Shown here: in pieces, positions 34,910 to 46,969 of the stretch
Layout of the letters: each line of letters opens with the position of its first letter
Numbering within the stretch: position 1 is the first letter of the stretch
Assembly (NCBI GenBank): GCA_009760855.2
Contig: WPIO01000018.1
Coordinates: 3,038,001 to 3,102,000, forward strand
Direction: 5' to 3'
Length of the DNA stretch: 64,000 bases
Source: Cristatella mucedo
Taxonomy: Eukaryota > Bryozoa > Phylactolaemata > Cristatellidae
Made by a program: the position numbers and the translations under genes
The notes under the pieces: model-generated
Told to the model about the DNA's origin: nothing
Database searches by the model: none
The model's input: the letters and a program-made list of their open reading frames with translations, nothing else

Positions 34910-37500
34910 GTGGCGGCTTCCACGTCCGGACGAAACTGGCAGGTCTCAAAGCGCTCGTAAAGCAGCTAGTCCCGGCTGCTAGTCAAACGACTCTTACAGG
35001 CGGAGCTCTTTAGCCGTTGAATATGCACTATCGACTTTGCTTTGCCAATGAACGCAGGTGCGACTACTGTAACCGAACACTTCAAATGCAAAGAGTGCCA
35101 AAACGTAACGTAACAAATGCCAGACGAAGCACTGGAAAGTCCATAGACAGTGGGGTAGGATCGAATGGGTTCATCAGCAGTTTCGACATGACGCCAACGG
35201 CACTGAGGCCAGGAACTTGGTGACTAGAATTTGAGGAGCGTTTTAGAGGTCACGAGCGTAACAATAAGAGGTTACGAAATCAATAGCTGGAGGCGAAAGA
35301 ATTGGAGACGAAGCACTCTTAAGGGCTGCATTCCCAGTAGAGTAGAGGCACAAGACAGGAAGCCAGAGTGTTGTCGCTTGAATTAAAAAAAAATGAGCTC
35401 TTACAACCTGACTTAAGAGGGTCTAGGTATTTTAAGAATATTTTAGGAATAGGCCACGATGACAATAATCCACGTTTCGAATTCAAGGATGAAAGACTAA
35501 TTTTTGCTTTGAGTGTTGGTCACGAGTTTGTGAAGATGATATCCCCGCCTACACCGACTTCGATGGCATAAAAGGAAATTGCGGTCGGGCAAGATCAGGT
35601 GTTGACATCAGGGGGCCACTCAAAAACCTAAGGTGGATTAGTCCCACCGTCACTGCAGAGGTGATCTCTAGCCAGATTTAAGGCTCTTTTGGTGAAAAGG
35701 AAAATAATTTACAGGTTGAACGGAATGGCTGTTGACACGTGGTCAGAATGATCTTTCACTGGGGCTAATATCACGAGCCTTGACGGAATGATAGAGCCCG
35801 GGAAGCGTTTCGGTAGTACCCCAGGACATTTCACTAACATGTTGGATTCTAAGGAGGCTAACTCAAGCATTATTGGCATGATCGATTGCCGCCGGTTTCG
35901 TAGTCACGAAGAATTACACATCCTGGGTAAAGATAACGTAATCTCCAGGCGAGCTAAAGTCAATCTCTCCGAGCTCCGGACGCCTGCAAATGGTTATCTT
36001 GCCGATGTAGAGGTTAGTGAGGCCGAGAGTAGTTGCCTAAGTATATTACCACAGCTCGATAAATGCAAGTGGTGCGGTGAACAACGCGTCAAGTATTCGA
36101 GCGCCATTGCGGTTAACAGAGGGCGCTGAGCTTTAAGAATAAACCGCTAGGTTTGAATGCGGGATGGAGTGTGGTAGATATGAGACCGGATATTGCGATA
36201 GTTATTTTACCAAATATATTTTATTAGAAATAAGTTAGAGGGTAGGAAGATTCTTGGGAGGTATGCAGACGTGTTTTCTTCAGGTGACCTTGTTGAGGAG
36301 TCACTGCTGTAGCACTGTACAAGATAAATACCGGGAACGGTGTAGAAATTAGACTGTATCATAAATGCACGGTACTGAAACACCAGACGGAAGCTCAGCA
36401 AATAACTTTTCATTCTTTAAAACAAAGGGAGACGATAAAACTATTCTGCTTTTGAATCATATCCCACTTGTATTAGTTTAGAAGAAAGATAGTATGACGA
36501 TACGCTTCCAGGACATAAAGCCATATTCTAAGATTACTGAGTATCATGCTTAACCATCTGCCAGGGATTGAAGATACTCTGGGTGCCTTGTCAGGCCCTA
36601 ACTGTTTTCCCAAGTTGATCTTAACTCTGTGTATCATTAAGCTCAAAGGGATAAGGAAGACAAAACTAAAAAGCTTTCTCGTATAGGCGATGGGCCGGCA
36701 GTTTATGGGGCGATGCCTTCTCGTTTAGAAAATATGCAAGTGACGTCACTGTGGCAAATGGAGGGAGCGTTTCGTCTTCATTGAAATTCACTGTTTTGAA
36801 TTATGTGGACTTTGTTATGTTTTCGGTCGATCTTTAAGCAGTAGCTCGAGAGATTAGCTAAAGTGCGATGTCTGAAGCTTATCAGTATGAAAATTTACTC
36901 TCAAAGAAATTTCATGTGTTTCAAAGGGTATTTTTATTATTTAGGGTAGTTGTTGGGGAAGGGGATGTAAGGACCGACTCAGATTAATTAGCAGCCATAG
37001 TAGACGTATCGTCACCGAATCATGCAGGTTACGTGCAAAAATCTCTGGTGTGAAGCGCCGTATACTAGCGTTTTGCAAATGGCTTTGCTTTGAACGCTGT
37101 CTAACTTCATTAAATGGCAGTATACGTTCTACAGTTTCTACGGTCAGCTGCAGCGCATGCAGCATTCAGACAATTAAAACAAGTAACGACGACAGCATAT
37201 CTTCTGGATCGGCTGTTTTCCTGTTTCAGGACTGCGACGCAATGCAAATACAAGGATGTTTCCAATTTTAAGTACTTGCATGAACAAGTGGTGGCTTAGT
37301 TCAGTAAAGTACTACGTGTTCCAGAGAGGATTAAACTCAAACCTGGTAAAGGAAGTTTTCTACCCTCCGTCGCTGTCGAATAGGCATCTCTGCACCAGGG
37401 ATACGCACTTGCTATCTTAAGGTATGGGGTTCTTTTTTGTCACAATGTTCTAGTATCGTGGACATGACAGGATAAATTTGTGCTACGCTTACACATCTGC
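34910..37500. other. No gene seen; unit 3 sequence
   Basis: Unit DNA shared in part with 18.5-19.1 kb. Small open frames (largest 113 codons at 35788-36129) have no recognisable domain, and their counterparts in unit 2 are not open, which argues against coding. Confidence 0.45.
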
Positions 37501-37514
37501 AATCATGACTTGTA

Positions 37515-38930
37515 GGCGTAATGTAATATAAATTATCTACGTCTGAAACTCCTCAAAGCCACAGAGAATAAATGAGTTTTTTAGGAGATTTTTAAATACC
37601 TCATTCAAGCGTAATCGGATTTCGGTATGCATTTGATAGCTGAGAGACTTCATCTCACATAACAAAGGCAGTGCGAAAAGCGTAGCTGAGTCAGAAGTAG
37701 AGTTGAGGTAATGAGCAGCGTGGAAGTAGCTGCTCAGGACGGCTGGAATGTATTCGCCACATCTTAAGTAGAAAAGAAGACGTCGTTTCATAGGAATGGC
37801 AGTAGTGCGTTCCACACTCTGGGAAATCAAAAGAAAAGGCCTCTGTCGCCCCAGCAGTCTTAAAGCGAAGCAACGAAATAGCTAACCTAGTGTCTGCCGG
37901 GAATCTGAGGGCGCAGGGAGGCAGCAACAAGTGCAGCAGGGAGGCTGTAACAAGTGCAGCAGGGAGGCAGCAACAAGTGCAGCAGGGAGGCTGTAACAAG
38001 TGCAGCAGGGAGGCAGCAACAAGTGCAGCAGGGAGGCTGTAACAAGTGCAGCAGGGAGGCAGCAACAAGTGCAGCAGGGAGGCTGTAACAAGTGCAGCAG
38101 GGAGGCAGCAACAAATGCAGCAGGGAGGCTGTAACAAGTGCAGCAGGGAGGCAGCAACAAGTGCAGCAGGGAGGCTGTAACAAGTGCAGCAGGGAGGCAG
38201 CAACAAGTGCAGCAGGAGGGGCTGTAACAAGTGCAGCAGGGAGGCAGCAACAAGTGCAGCAGGGAGGCTGTAACAAGTGCAGCAGGGAGGCAGCAACAAA
38301 TGCAGCAGGGAGGCTGTAACAAGTGCAGCAGGGAGGCAGCAACAAGTGCAGCAGGGAGGCTGTAACAAGTGCAGCAGGGAGGCTGTAACAAGTGCAGCAG
38401 GGAGGCAGCAACAAGTGCAGCAGGGAGGCAGCAACAAATGCAGCAGGGAGGCTGTAACAAGTGCAGCAGGGAGGCAGCAACAAGTGCAGCAGGGAGGCAG
38501 CAACAAGTGCAGCAGGGAGGCTGTAACAAGTGCAGCAGGGAGGCAGCAACAAGTGCAGCAGGGAGGCTGTAACAAGTGCAGCAGGGAGGCAGCAACAAGT
38601 GCAGCAGGGAGGCTGTAACAAGTGCAGCAGGGAGGCAGCAACAAATGCAGCAGGGAGGCTGTAACAAGTGCAGCAGGGAGGCAGCAACAAGTGCAGCAGG
38701 GAGGCTGTAACAAGTGCAGCAGGGAGGCAGCAACAAGTGCAGCAGGGAGGCTGTAACAAGTGCAGCAGGGAGGCAGCAACAAGTGCAGCAGGGAGGCTGT
38801 AACAAGTGCAGCAGGGAGGCTGCAACAAGTGCAGCAGGGAGGCTGCAACAAGTGCAGAAGTTAAGATCGATAAGAGCCAACGCCTCGTGGGCCTCCATAA
38901 GAATCACCCCTTGCACCGATGCATACAGTC
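37515..38930 (-). mobile_element. LINE-B carrying an internal minisatellite
   Basis: Third copy of the shared insertion (with 2931-3412 and 19140-19635). 37515-37905 is the 3' part of the element: the frame reads CALRFPADTRLAISLLRFKT, matching the LINE-B 'RALRSCVDNKLAVPFLRLKT' stretch with substitutions. 38860-38930 gives the preceding coding piece (EAHEALALIDLNFC against 'KARHGLAPSYLAELL'). Between them the array at 37909-38857 replaces a single LLHQLQP-type segment. Confidence 0.82.
37909..38857. repeat. 23-bp minisatellite, about 41 copies, 46-bp higher order
   Basis: Unit GGGAGGCAGCAACAAGTGCA followed by gca, alternating with a variant in which GGCAGCAAC is replaced by GGCTGTAAC, so most of the array repeats every 46 bases. 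Occasional aaatgcagc and one gcaggaggggc variant break the pattern. On the minus strand the unit encodes LLHLLQP/LLHLLLP, the LINE-B LLHQLQP segment. Long frames on both strands (up to 386 codons) result from the lack of stops in the unit. Confidence 0.97.
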
Positions 38931-39824
38931 GGATAACAGCTGAATTAAAATTATTTCTAAAGTAGCTGCACCTAGCCTTTAGAAGAAATTTACATGCAAC
39001 TTAACCTGCGAAAGTAGAGTAAAACTTTGAGAGCAGCGGTGAAAACATGTTGTTTATAGTGTGCTCCTCTTCACAGCACTGATTTTGAAAATGGCAAGTT
39101 GCTCGGAGCTTTCGGGTGGCTTGCTGGGCTGGGCCGTGCTGAAGGAGGCTATTTTCTGGAGACAGTGCATGCGCAACTGCTAGAAATTGCGTGAGTAAAC
39201 TCCGAAAACCGTTGACGATAATGAGGAATGAAAACCACGTTATTTGCCAACGGCTTCCTTATCAGTAGCAGGAGGCGTTTCACAGTCGATCTCAGTTTAT
39301 GGAGTTGGACCACTGTTACTCACTGGACCCGACGCCGCTAACCACTAGCTGCACTTCGCCAGCATCGTAATGACCAGCTAACGACGGTCGTGGCTTTAAT
39401 TAAACGTTCTATCTGGAGGTTGGTGGCGAGCCCAGTCATCTCGCATCTGCAACAATGGGCCTTCGATAGCAACTGGCTGACGACACTTAAACACCTGAGA
39501 GGTCTGTAAAGGTGGTTCTGCCATGGTACCTATCTTCTAAGAATAAGTAAGCGACCCCAAACAAGCCAGGTTTTCACACCGCCCTGCAGCCCTTAGTACG
39601 ATCATTTTGGATTAGATCAGGCGGATGTTATCGGGCAGGAGTTGAGCGAGTAAAATGAAAGTGTTGTTTTAGGCCAGCAAAGATGAACTAGTTTCAGTCT
39701 GGAGGGTCGCTCACGAGCATAGCTCGATCGCACACCAACCACGCCTCAAATAGTAGCCTCTGTAAGGAGTCGGCAGACTACAGTGCCTACAAGAGCTTTG
39801 CTTGAGACATAGCCTCTTGCAGCT

Positions 39825-40110
39825 CCCTTTTAGAAATGACTAATAATTGCAGGTACGTGGGAGCTGCACCCAGTCCAGTAAATCGTAGCTGTGGCAACAG
39901 CTGCAGCCACAGCTGCGGCCACAGCTGCGGCCACAGCTGCGGCCACAGCTGCAGCTGTGGCCATCTGTGCGGCGAAGGAGGAGGAGGGCGACCGCTTCCT
40001 CTGATTGAGTAAGCCGCTGCACTGTTGAAACCTTCCAGACTTAGCAAGATTTTGCCATCCGAGGATAGTCGGCCCCCACACTGAAGCTGCCAAAATTTCT
40101 GGCGGCTTGC
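39825..40110 (+). repeat. Repeat beta, unit 3 copy, with 12-bp array
   Basis: Starts ttagaaatgactaataattg and ends near 'gccatccgaggatagtcggc'. Its CAGCTG-rich part has expanded into about five copies of CACAGCTGCGGC (about 39897-39962). This composition makes open frames in several registers; none is a gene. Confidence 0.75.
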
Positions 40111-40334
40111 AGGTTTTTGTAGGATAATGTTTTTCTCAGCCGGAGCTCTGGCGACTGTTCTGCCTTAACACGTTGGTTACTACAGAGTGCAACACTCGTA
40201 CTAAATTTTGCTGCCGTCTCCTTGTCCTCCGGGTACATTTTGCGTTTTCCGTAATATCCTTGTAAAGGCCGTTGTCCTACAGAATCAGAAGTAACACAAA
40301 AGAACCTGTTATGGGCTTGTATTCAAAGAGAAAT

Positions 40335-41110
40335 AATAATAGCAATAATACACTTGATAAAATGCCCTTAGATAACTCAATCACTTTCTAGACGGTTTAC
40401 ATTTGCTGCAAAGGAATCACGATCAAATGGTGAGTGGTATCGTGCTTGATAAGCAACTTGAATAAAATGGTAAGGGGTGATATGCACAGGGTCAGCATGA
40501 AAGTGAGGTTAGTCGCATCATGCACAGTGTCAGCAGGCATAAGCACATAAAGGACGAATCACAGGGACCCACTAGATGCTGTCATAAATAACTGCGTTTT
40601 TAATTTCTTTTTATGTTTGGTCAAGTCAGAAGATGTCGTGACCCAAGTCGGGAGTGATTTCCAGGCGTAGGGAGCATGCGAACTAAAGGCACGGTCACCA
40701 AAGGATATGAGGTTCGGACGAGGTACAGGTAAACAGATTCCGAAAAGCGGGTGGTACGATGCTTAGCCTGGTGGGGGAGTAGATCTGATAGATTGGCTGG
40801 AGCCAAACAATGAGAGGACATAAAAGTGAGCTAAAAAAGCTTGAATTTGATGCGTTGCTTGACTTTTAGCCAGTGCAGGTCGGTGAAAAGTGGTGTGATG
40901 TGGCCACTATGACGCTCACGGCAGACATGCCTAGCTGCATAGTTTGGCACTAGCTGTAAGCACCCAATTGCATATGACGATAGACCAGCAAGCAGTGAGT
41001 TACAGAAGTCAAGACGGAATGTTAAAAATGCATGGATCAACCTAGATGTGGCATCCCTGAATAAGGAATTAACAGAGGACTCTCTTCTTAAGTCTAGAAC
41101 TGAATGTTCC
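40335..41110 (-). mobile_element. LINE-A, 5'-truncated, with 3' hairpin
   Basis: Hairpin and ATA-rich tail at 40340-40405, 3' UTR to about 40620, then the coding end on the minus strand: [51 protein letters not shown]. Broken by frameshifts. It interrupts unit 3 sequence between the beta repeat and the 41130 block. Confidence 0.87.
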
Positions 41111-42759
41111 CCTCACCTGGTGTTCGACTAACCTGCTGCGACTTCATGCGACATGCTAGCAGTACCTGAGTTGACCAGCTTTAACATGCTAACTGTTCAG
41201 GAGTGAACTGGTAGTAACTGGCTAGATGTAGCAAATGCGACTCCCCGGATGTCATCCATATTTATGGTGGTCGTCAATCTGGACAATCAGAATTTGGTGT
41301 TTAAGATATGTGGTAAACGTCCTTTACAATTCCGACCCACATCTTTATAAGGCCAGAGAAGCCTACACAGGAAGTAATAGCATGACTCTGCAGTCAGCTA
41401 GCAAGCAGTAGAGACCTGAGCTACTTTCTAGTTACCACTGCTGCAGCAACTCTTCCTAATTGCTCCCATTCCACTGGTACTTAGGGAGACGCCCGTGAGC
41501 AGTCTGCCGTAGTGATGAACCTCTTGCTTTCTGAGATAGCTGGAACCAGCCAATAGCCTGCACGAGTTACAGAAGTGGAAAGCTGAAATTTGTTCCGACC
41601 GTTTTGCACTCTTTTTAATTTTGATACATTGATTTCTGACAGATCCCAAAGCACAGCCGATTTGATTCCGCGACACTGGTGAATTCCTGTGGCATTTCAG
41701 ATGTTTACTTCTGCGATAAAGAGGCACTATAAGGCAATTCAATACCACAGTCCTTATCCTCTGAATCCAGAGTATTTTCTGTTTGATTACATACGTTCGT
41801 ACGGTAGAGTTTGTTGCAATTATTAAAAATAGCACATTCGATCGACCTGCATAGGACGGAGACTCGGCAGTTATGAATTCGACATCAAAAGTGATGTAAC
41901 ATATGAAATGATATTTTCATGCATGAATCTAGGTCTTCTGTCATCATAACCCAGTTAGTTGCCTTGATGGTAAGAGCACTGCATTTTTGCTGGTCACTGA
42001 CCACTTTGCTGTCTTACTGACCTTAAAAGAAACCCAACAAATTGGTAAGGGCGGCAGATTCTGTGTCCCTCGTATTTCAAGTGCATGCTTGTATGCATAT
42101 TTCCCGAAAAATGGTAAAAAATAATTTTCAGCAACTCCAACTATCGATTGTCTACAGCTGCATATATAAATATTGACGTTGAAACAATGACTGCCGCTTG
42201 GCCTGTGCACTCATAGCTGTCAAAAGGTTTGTCTGAAATACAAATTTGTACACGTGGTACTGAAAGCTTATTAAGTTGGCGACGCCTGCACACGAGGTCC
42301 ACACGATGTGGATTCTTTCGAGTTTTCAGCCACAGAAAGCATGCCAGTTTGACAGCGTTTTATCGTCAGTCGCCAACATGGCTACTTACTATGTCTTCAA
42401 CCCAACAGTTGCATTCAGTACGTCTGCATCTTGCGAGGAGACATTGCAATCTGTAGATGGTCGATTTGAGTATCCGTGTTCGGGAATGGCTTTAATTGCT
42501 TTGTGCATGTTCAGCTGCATACACTGCCACTGAAGTTTGAAATGGAGAACCAAACGTCATGTAAGGTAGGTCCCCAGCAAAAGATCTAATTTTTTAAGCT
42601 TGTTGTCCTGGTCAGTTAAATAGCCCAGAACTCGACGCTTTAAATGCACTAGTTATCATCAGCACAGTCTGACGTTCTTGTCGCTAAGCGAGAAAGCTGT
42701 CGCCAAGAAAAGGCTGCCAATTCAAGTTTAGCCGTTGGGGATCTGGCACGGGTCATGCT

Positions 42760-43090
42760 GAGCAACACTTACCAGAGCTTAGAATGCAGACAGGGAAGTT
42801 GCGAGGACAACACAAGGGAGCTGCATCGCTGCTCGACCCGAATCCTGAGCTGAGGCAGCCATCGCCTTGTTACCGACCCTGGTGCTTCGTAGGGTCGTCG
42901 GGAGTACAGCAGCTTGAGTCGGCAGCGTTGCCATATTGCTGTTTGCAGCATTGCCAAAGGCAGGGACAAACAGCGATTGGGAAAGCGGCGAAAATGGAGT
43001 GCTTTCCACTCCAGCGTGAATTCTCGCTGAACAAAAGGAAAAAGATGGCGGCTGATCACCTCTACCGAGCATGAACCATCAGAACAGAGA
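42760..43090. other. Block conserved in units 1-3, unit 3 copy
   Basis: Counterpart of 10160-10560 and 23250-23640. Minus-strand frame 42779-43072 includes QPPSFSFCSARIHAG and ATLPTQAAVLPTTL. Plus-strand frame 42784-43074 is also open. Located about 1.05 kb before NRP exon 1. Confidence 0.4.
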
Positions 43091-43329
43091 GTCACAAGCA
43101 ACCATCGTTTGCGAACAAGCACTGCTGGGACACGATGGGGAGACGCAAAGGTATGCATAATGAATTGCTGACTCGGTGTGAGCATGACTAGTCTATTAAA
43201 TAAGTAAAATACAATACAAGTTCCCATGAAAAACTACTGGATCGCCGCCCCATCGGTCGCCGTGCTCAGATCTGCTTATTCAACCGGCCTAGTAAATGAG
43301 TTGCTGACAATGCCATACGCGACGTGCCC

Positions 43330-43341
43330 CCCCCCCCGTGT

Positions 43342-43372
<31 letters not shown>

Positions 43373-43830
43373 CACGCGCGCCCGAGCCTTTATGTGCATC
43401 GTGAGCGTGAGTGTGTACGGGCGTGTACAGGTGTACGTGTGTGTGCGTGCGCGCGCGCGCGTGTGTGTGTGTGTGCGGTGATGGCTACGAAAAAAGCTCG
43501 AAACATTTCAAAAGTGGTGACAAAGGGGTGCGCCTCCGGCCGGTAAAACTTCCCGAAAGGCGATCCAGCACAAGCGAGAAGCAAGAGAGAAGAACAAACG
43601 GCATTCACTTGAGAGTGCTTTCGCTGATGTATATTTGTTCTCTCATATACGTGCACTCGCTTGTGTGTGTGTATGTGTGTGTGTATTTATGGTTTCATTT
43701 TTCTATTCCAGTGCTTGCGTTTGTGTGCATGGGTGTGTTAAAGCGTCGGCATACGTGCATGTGTATGCCTGTGCTGTGTATCCGTGTGCTTGCATATGAG
43801 TGGCAGTGTGCTTTTACATGTGTTCGTGAG
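43330..43830. repeat. C-run and TG/CG-rich tracts
   Basis: A run of C at 43327-43337, (TG)n at 43338-43370, gcgcgcgcgcgtgtgtgtgt at about 43448-43475, then after 100 bases of unit sequence a second TG-rich stretch (43660-43830). These are the unit 3 versions of the tracts at 10786, 11880 and 25020. Confidence 0.85.
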
Positions 43831-44068
43831 TGAAACTCGGATGATAATAAGAGATTTTACGAATGTTTTATGGTTCCCCTATTCCGCGATTTGGTCATAG
43901 GACCGGAGCCAGGAGATCGGCCAGCTCTGACACAATGCGAGCCCCACCCAAGCAGCCACACATTAAAAGCTTTCTACGGCTTTTTGCAGCCACATTCACC
44001 ACAGTGGCCTTGCCCCACCCGTCTTGTTTACTTTGTTGAGACTGATGGTCCTGCCTACTCTGGAATCC

Positions 44069-44076
44069 TATAAAAA
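44069..44076 (+). promoter_or_regulatory. TATA box of the unit 3 NRP gene
   Basis: TATAAAAA within aatcctataaaaagcaag, 67 bases before the start codon; predicts a short 5' UTR of roughly 35 bases. Same position as the TATA at 25599. Confidence 0.75.
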
Positions 44077-44135
44077 GCAAGTGAGCGACGCAGGTCATCA
44101 GGTCACGCTGCTGCCCTAGTTGTGAACACGTGACC

Positions 44136-44926
44136 ATGTCGACCTCCGTGACGCTCATCACTGCGCTCGTGATCGTGTCTGTCTGTGCACTCGCGACTGT
44201 TGGTAAGTTAGCGGCCCGAGATCCCAATTGTATGGATGCTTGGCTGCACACTAGGGTGCGATGGCAGCTGCAGGCTTCTCGGCTTGCTCAATCCTTTCCG
44301 CCATTTCCGGTCACTGTCGCCCATCGACAGCCTTTCTGCCATCAGGGTCGGTGACTGTAGCCGCTGCTGCATCTGGGCTTTTATCGGCGGTGCAGCTCCA
44401 CTCTTATGTTATGCAACCCCTAAGGCAGCACTTCTTAGTAAAGCCTTTCCTCCCCTCCCTGGAACTAGCCAAACGAGCCCAGCAGCAAAGCTTCGATTGC
44501 CACGATTCCGGGTGTTCTGAATTGGACCGCGAGTTGGGTTGCAAATTCTCGTGCAGCAGAGGCCAGCGGAAGGCTTTGACCGTTGCCCACAGTGGCGCGT
44601 TCGCTTTGTTGAGCGATCGAGCTGGGAGCATTAAAGAGCATCGTTGGCGGCTGCCAGCGTACTTGCATGCATGATTCTTCACGATCTAAGCGGCATCCTA
44701 CGTTTTCTGTTCAGACGCCTACTACAGGAACAACAACAATAATAATAACAACAATAACGGTGGCTTTCCGAGGAATAACAATAACAACAACAATAACAAC
44801 GCTGGACACAGCCGAGGCAAGCGTGCCAGTGACACACTAGACTCGGCGACGACAGCGACCACCCAAAGCGCTATGCAAAAGACGGCGAACATTGGCAACA
44901 GCAACGGAAACATACCGGCTCCTTAA
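44136..44926 (+). CDS. Secreted asparagine-rich peptide precursor (NRP, unit 3 copy)
   Basis: Exons 44136-44202 and 44715-44926, 512-base GT..AG intron in phase 1; 92 residues. Signal peptide residues 1-22 (MSTSVTLITALVIVSVCALA), then DAYYR, Asn28-37, GGFPR (38-42), Asn43-51, AGHSRGKR (52-59), and a tail rich in Ser/Thr/Ala/Asn ending NIPAP. The Asn tracts mix AAC and AAT codons, unlike the near-pure AAC tract in unit 2, so the tract length is held at the protein level or the expansion is old. G57-K58-R59 is in the same place as in unit 2. Exon lengths, phase, TATA and poly-A signal all agree between the two copies. Function unknown; no family recognised. Confidence 0.77.
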
Positions 44927-45151
44927 CTTGCTTGCACGGCCTCACCCGGCGCTTAAAGGTCACCGTCGGAGCGGGCCGCCGTGAGCCAGCTGCCGCCGCT
45001 TTGTCGCAAGGGGCCACACTTGTCAGCTAGCGAGCGCTACTAGAAGCGACCGTTCGGCTGGCGGGCGGCTGCCGATCGGCCGTCGCACGGTTGCATCTAT
45101 TAACTTAGAGCAAGCACGATTCGAACTGATTTGTTTATCGGCTCGCCTCAA

Positions 45152-45157
45152 AATAAA
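45152..45157 (+). terminator. Poly-A signal of the unit 3 NRP gene
   Basis: AATAAA 226 bases after the stop, in gctcgcctcaaaataaattt, the same context as the unit 2 signal. Confidence 0.68.
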
Positions 45158-45199
45158 TTTCCGAAGCGCACGCCCAACGTTTGCTTTCTCAGTACGATC

Positions 45200-46180
45200 G
45201 AACGAAGCTAGCTGCAAAAGCCGCTGGCTGCAATGGCCGCTTCCCACGGCTGCCGGCCGGTGAAGGTTCGGAAGCTGAAGGTTCAGAATGGCTGCCGGAT
45301 CGTACCATGTTTTCTTACACGCGATAGTCACCGCCGCTTAATTTTCCAACCGGGTTTTAAGATGATAGCGTCTAATGAAAATTAAAGCGAAAGCACTAAG
45401 CGTCTAATGAAAATTATTAAAGCGAAAGCACTAGACGAAAGATGAGTTGAGCGTCAAACGGAAATTAAAGCGGAAGCACTAGATGACTCCGCTCCGGTTG
45501 AAGCTGCTATTTCGTCTGATTTACTCTTGCCCAGCCTTTTTCAGCAATTGCACTAAAAGACGCGCTGCCGGCGGGTGCCACAGGAATCACGCTTGGAAAT
45601 TCTGCTATTCTAGCTGCGTTGCCCTATGTGTTATTTAAATGGATGAAACAGCGATCAGTCAAGAGTTTTGATTTCGCCCAAATTTCAACGACATGAGCGA
45701 AATAGCCCAATTTCGACGACCGCTTTGTGCAAACCTCTTACATACCTGGGGCTGAGGGGAACTATTAGGCGTCACAGGCATGTGTGATCGCGCGCCAACC
45801 CGAATGAGGATCTCAGGTGAGGAAGAGACCAGAGCTAAGGCCAGCTGATTGAAAGCCACTCCGTAGCGATAGCGCGACACACGATCATCCAAGCTTGGTG
45901 CTGCACCTACCAGTCACTAGCACCGATACTGGGTTCAGTGTCGCCGGCTTTGTGACGCATCGGCTAGAATTCGCACTTTCACGAGCCCGGTGTTTGTGGC
46001 CAAAAGTTCTGTCTGAATTAGGAAGCCGATTTACCATGCAAGTAACATGCTGCATGCTTACCACTGCGGCTACGACCAGGCTACGGTCACCTAATCACTG
46101 TGCCGAAAAGCGAGTATATATTCGCCAACTTTCTACTGTTTGCAGTAATTTAGCTGCTCGCGCTCTCTTGCTTCGTCTAC
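45200..46180. other. No gene seen; end of unit 3
   Basis: Contains a partial tandem duplication around 45366-45480 (repeated cgtctaatgaaaatta and gcgaaagcactag pieces) and the segment 45897-46110 shared with 30275-30480. No supportable coding region. Confidence 0.5.
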
Positions 46181-46181
46181 C

Positions 46182-46562
46182 ATGAGGCGTGTGGTTTCTA
46201 AGAGATTTTATACACTCAAAAGCCGTCTATTATCTAACATTACGGCAAAACTGGCTAACAGATGGACGACTGGATTGCTGGCTGAATCGCATGGCACCAC
46301 ATTTAAGCACACGAATGAGTGGCTCTCGACCACGATCCAACTTTCGCCGTCGGCGGAAACACTAGGACAACCAGAACATGTGTGGCAAGCTGAAACGTCC
46401 ATGATTACAGCTCCATCTGAAGCTGCACACGATGAGCTTATGTTCTGCTTGAGTCCGTATTTCTTGTTTCCTTCTTGCGCACTGCTTTGGTCTTCAATCT
46501 TGTATAAAGTGTTCACGATCATTTTTCTCCTAAGTCTGCTTTCTTCATACCAAAAATTGTAA
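46182..46562 (+). other. Open frame of 126 codons, coding status doubtful
   Basis: Starts at an ATG; the C-terminal third (about residues 88-122) is strongly hydrophobic and could span a membrane. No domain recognised. The homologous stretch in unit 2 (30600-30760) has stops in every register I checked, and the minus strand is open too, so this is more likely chance or a relic than a gene. Confidence 0.2.
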
Positions 46563-46682
46563 TTGTAGTTTAATCATGTGGGCTGTCAAGCTAGTCAGTA
46601 GCCTGTAATCAGCAGCTCTTGACGGCTGAAAATGAGACAATTGGCATTAGGAGAAAATATTTCACTAATTACGATCTGTTGA

Positions 46683-46965
46683 CATGCACAGGGTCAGCAT
46701 GTAAATGTGGTTAGTGGCAGCATGCACAGTGTCAGCACCCATAAACGCACGAAGGACGAATCACAGGGACCCACTAAATGCTGTCCTAAATCGGTGTCTT
46801 TTTAAGTTCTTTTTGAATGTGGTCAAGTCAGGGGACGTTCTGACGCAAGTCGGGAGTGAGTTCCAGGCTTTGGGAGCATACGAGCTAAATGCAGTCTCCA
46901 AAGGATTTGAGATTTGTACGAGGTACTGGTAAACTATTGGATTTCGAAAAGCGGATGGTACCCTT
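46683..46965 (-). mobile_element. LINE-A 3' fragment
   Basis: 3' UTR of LINE-A (gacatgcacagggtcagcat) and the end of its coding region on the minus strand: YLVQISNPLETAFSSYAPKA, then WNSLPTCVRTSPDLTTFKKN. Both ends are truncated; the hairpin is absent. Confidence 0.85.
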
Positions 46966-46969
46966 ATAG

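Larger units (their letters stand above)
33200..46560 (+). repeat. Segmental duplication unit 3
   Basis: Fullest counterpart of unit 2, in the same order: 33700-33990, 35600-35810, 37240-37500, 39060-39600, 39825-40110, 41130-41345, 41620-42290, 42300-43110, 43340-43830, NRP gene 44136-44926, then 45897-46385. The right edge lies just before the LINE-A at 46683, and the sulfotransferase region beyond it is single-copy in this window. Confidence 0.75.

Noticed and set aside
37691-38916. Long Cys/Leu/His-rich open frames of 313-386 codons
   Set aside because: They are translations of the 23-base minisatellite, whose unit has no stop in several registers; all frames are open and only the end is LINE sequence.
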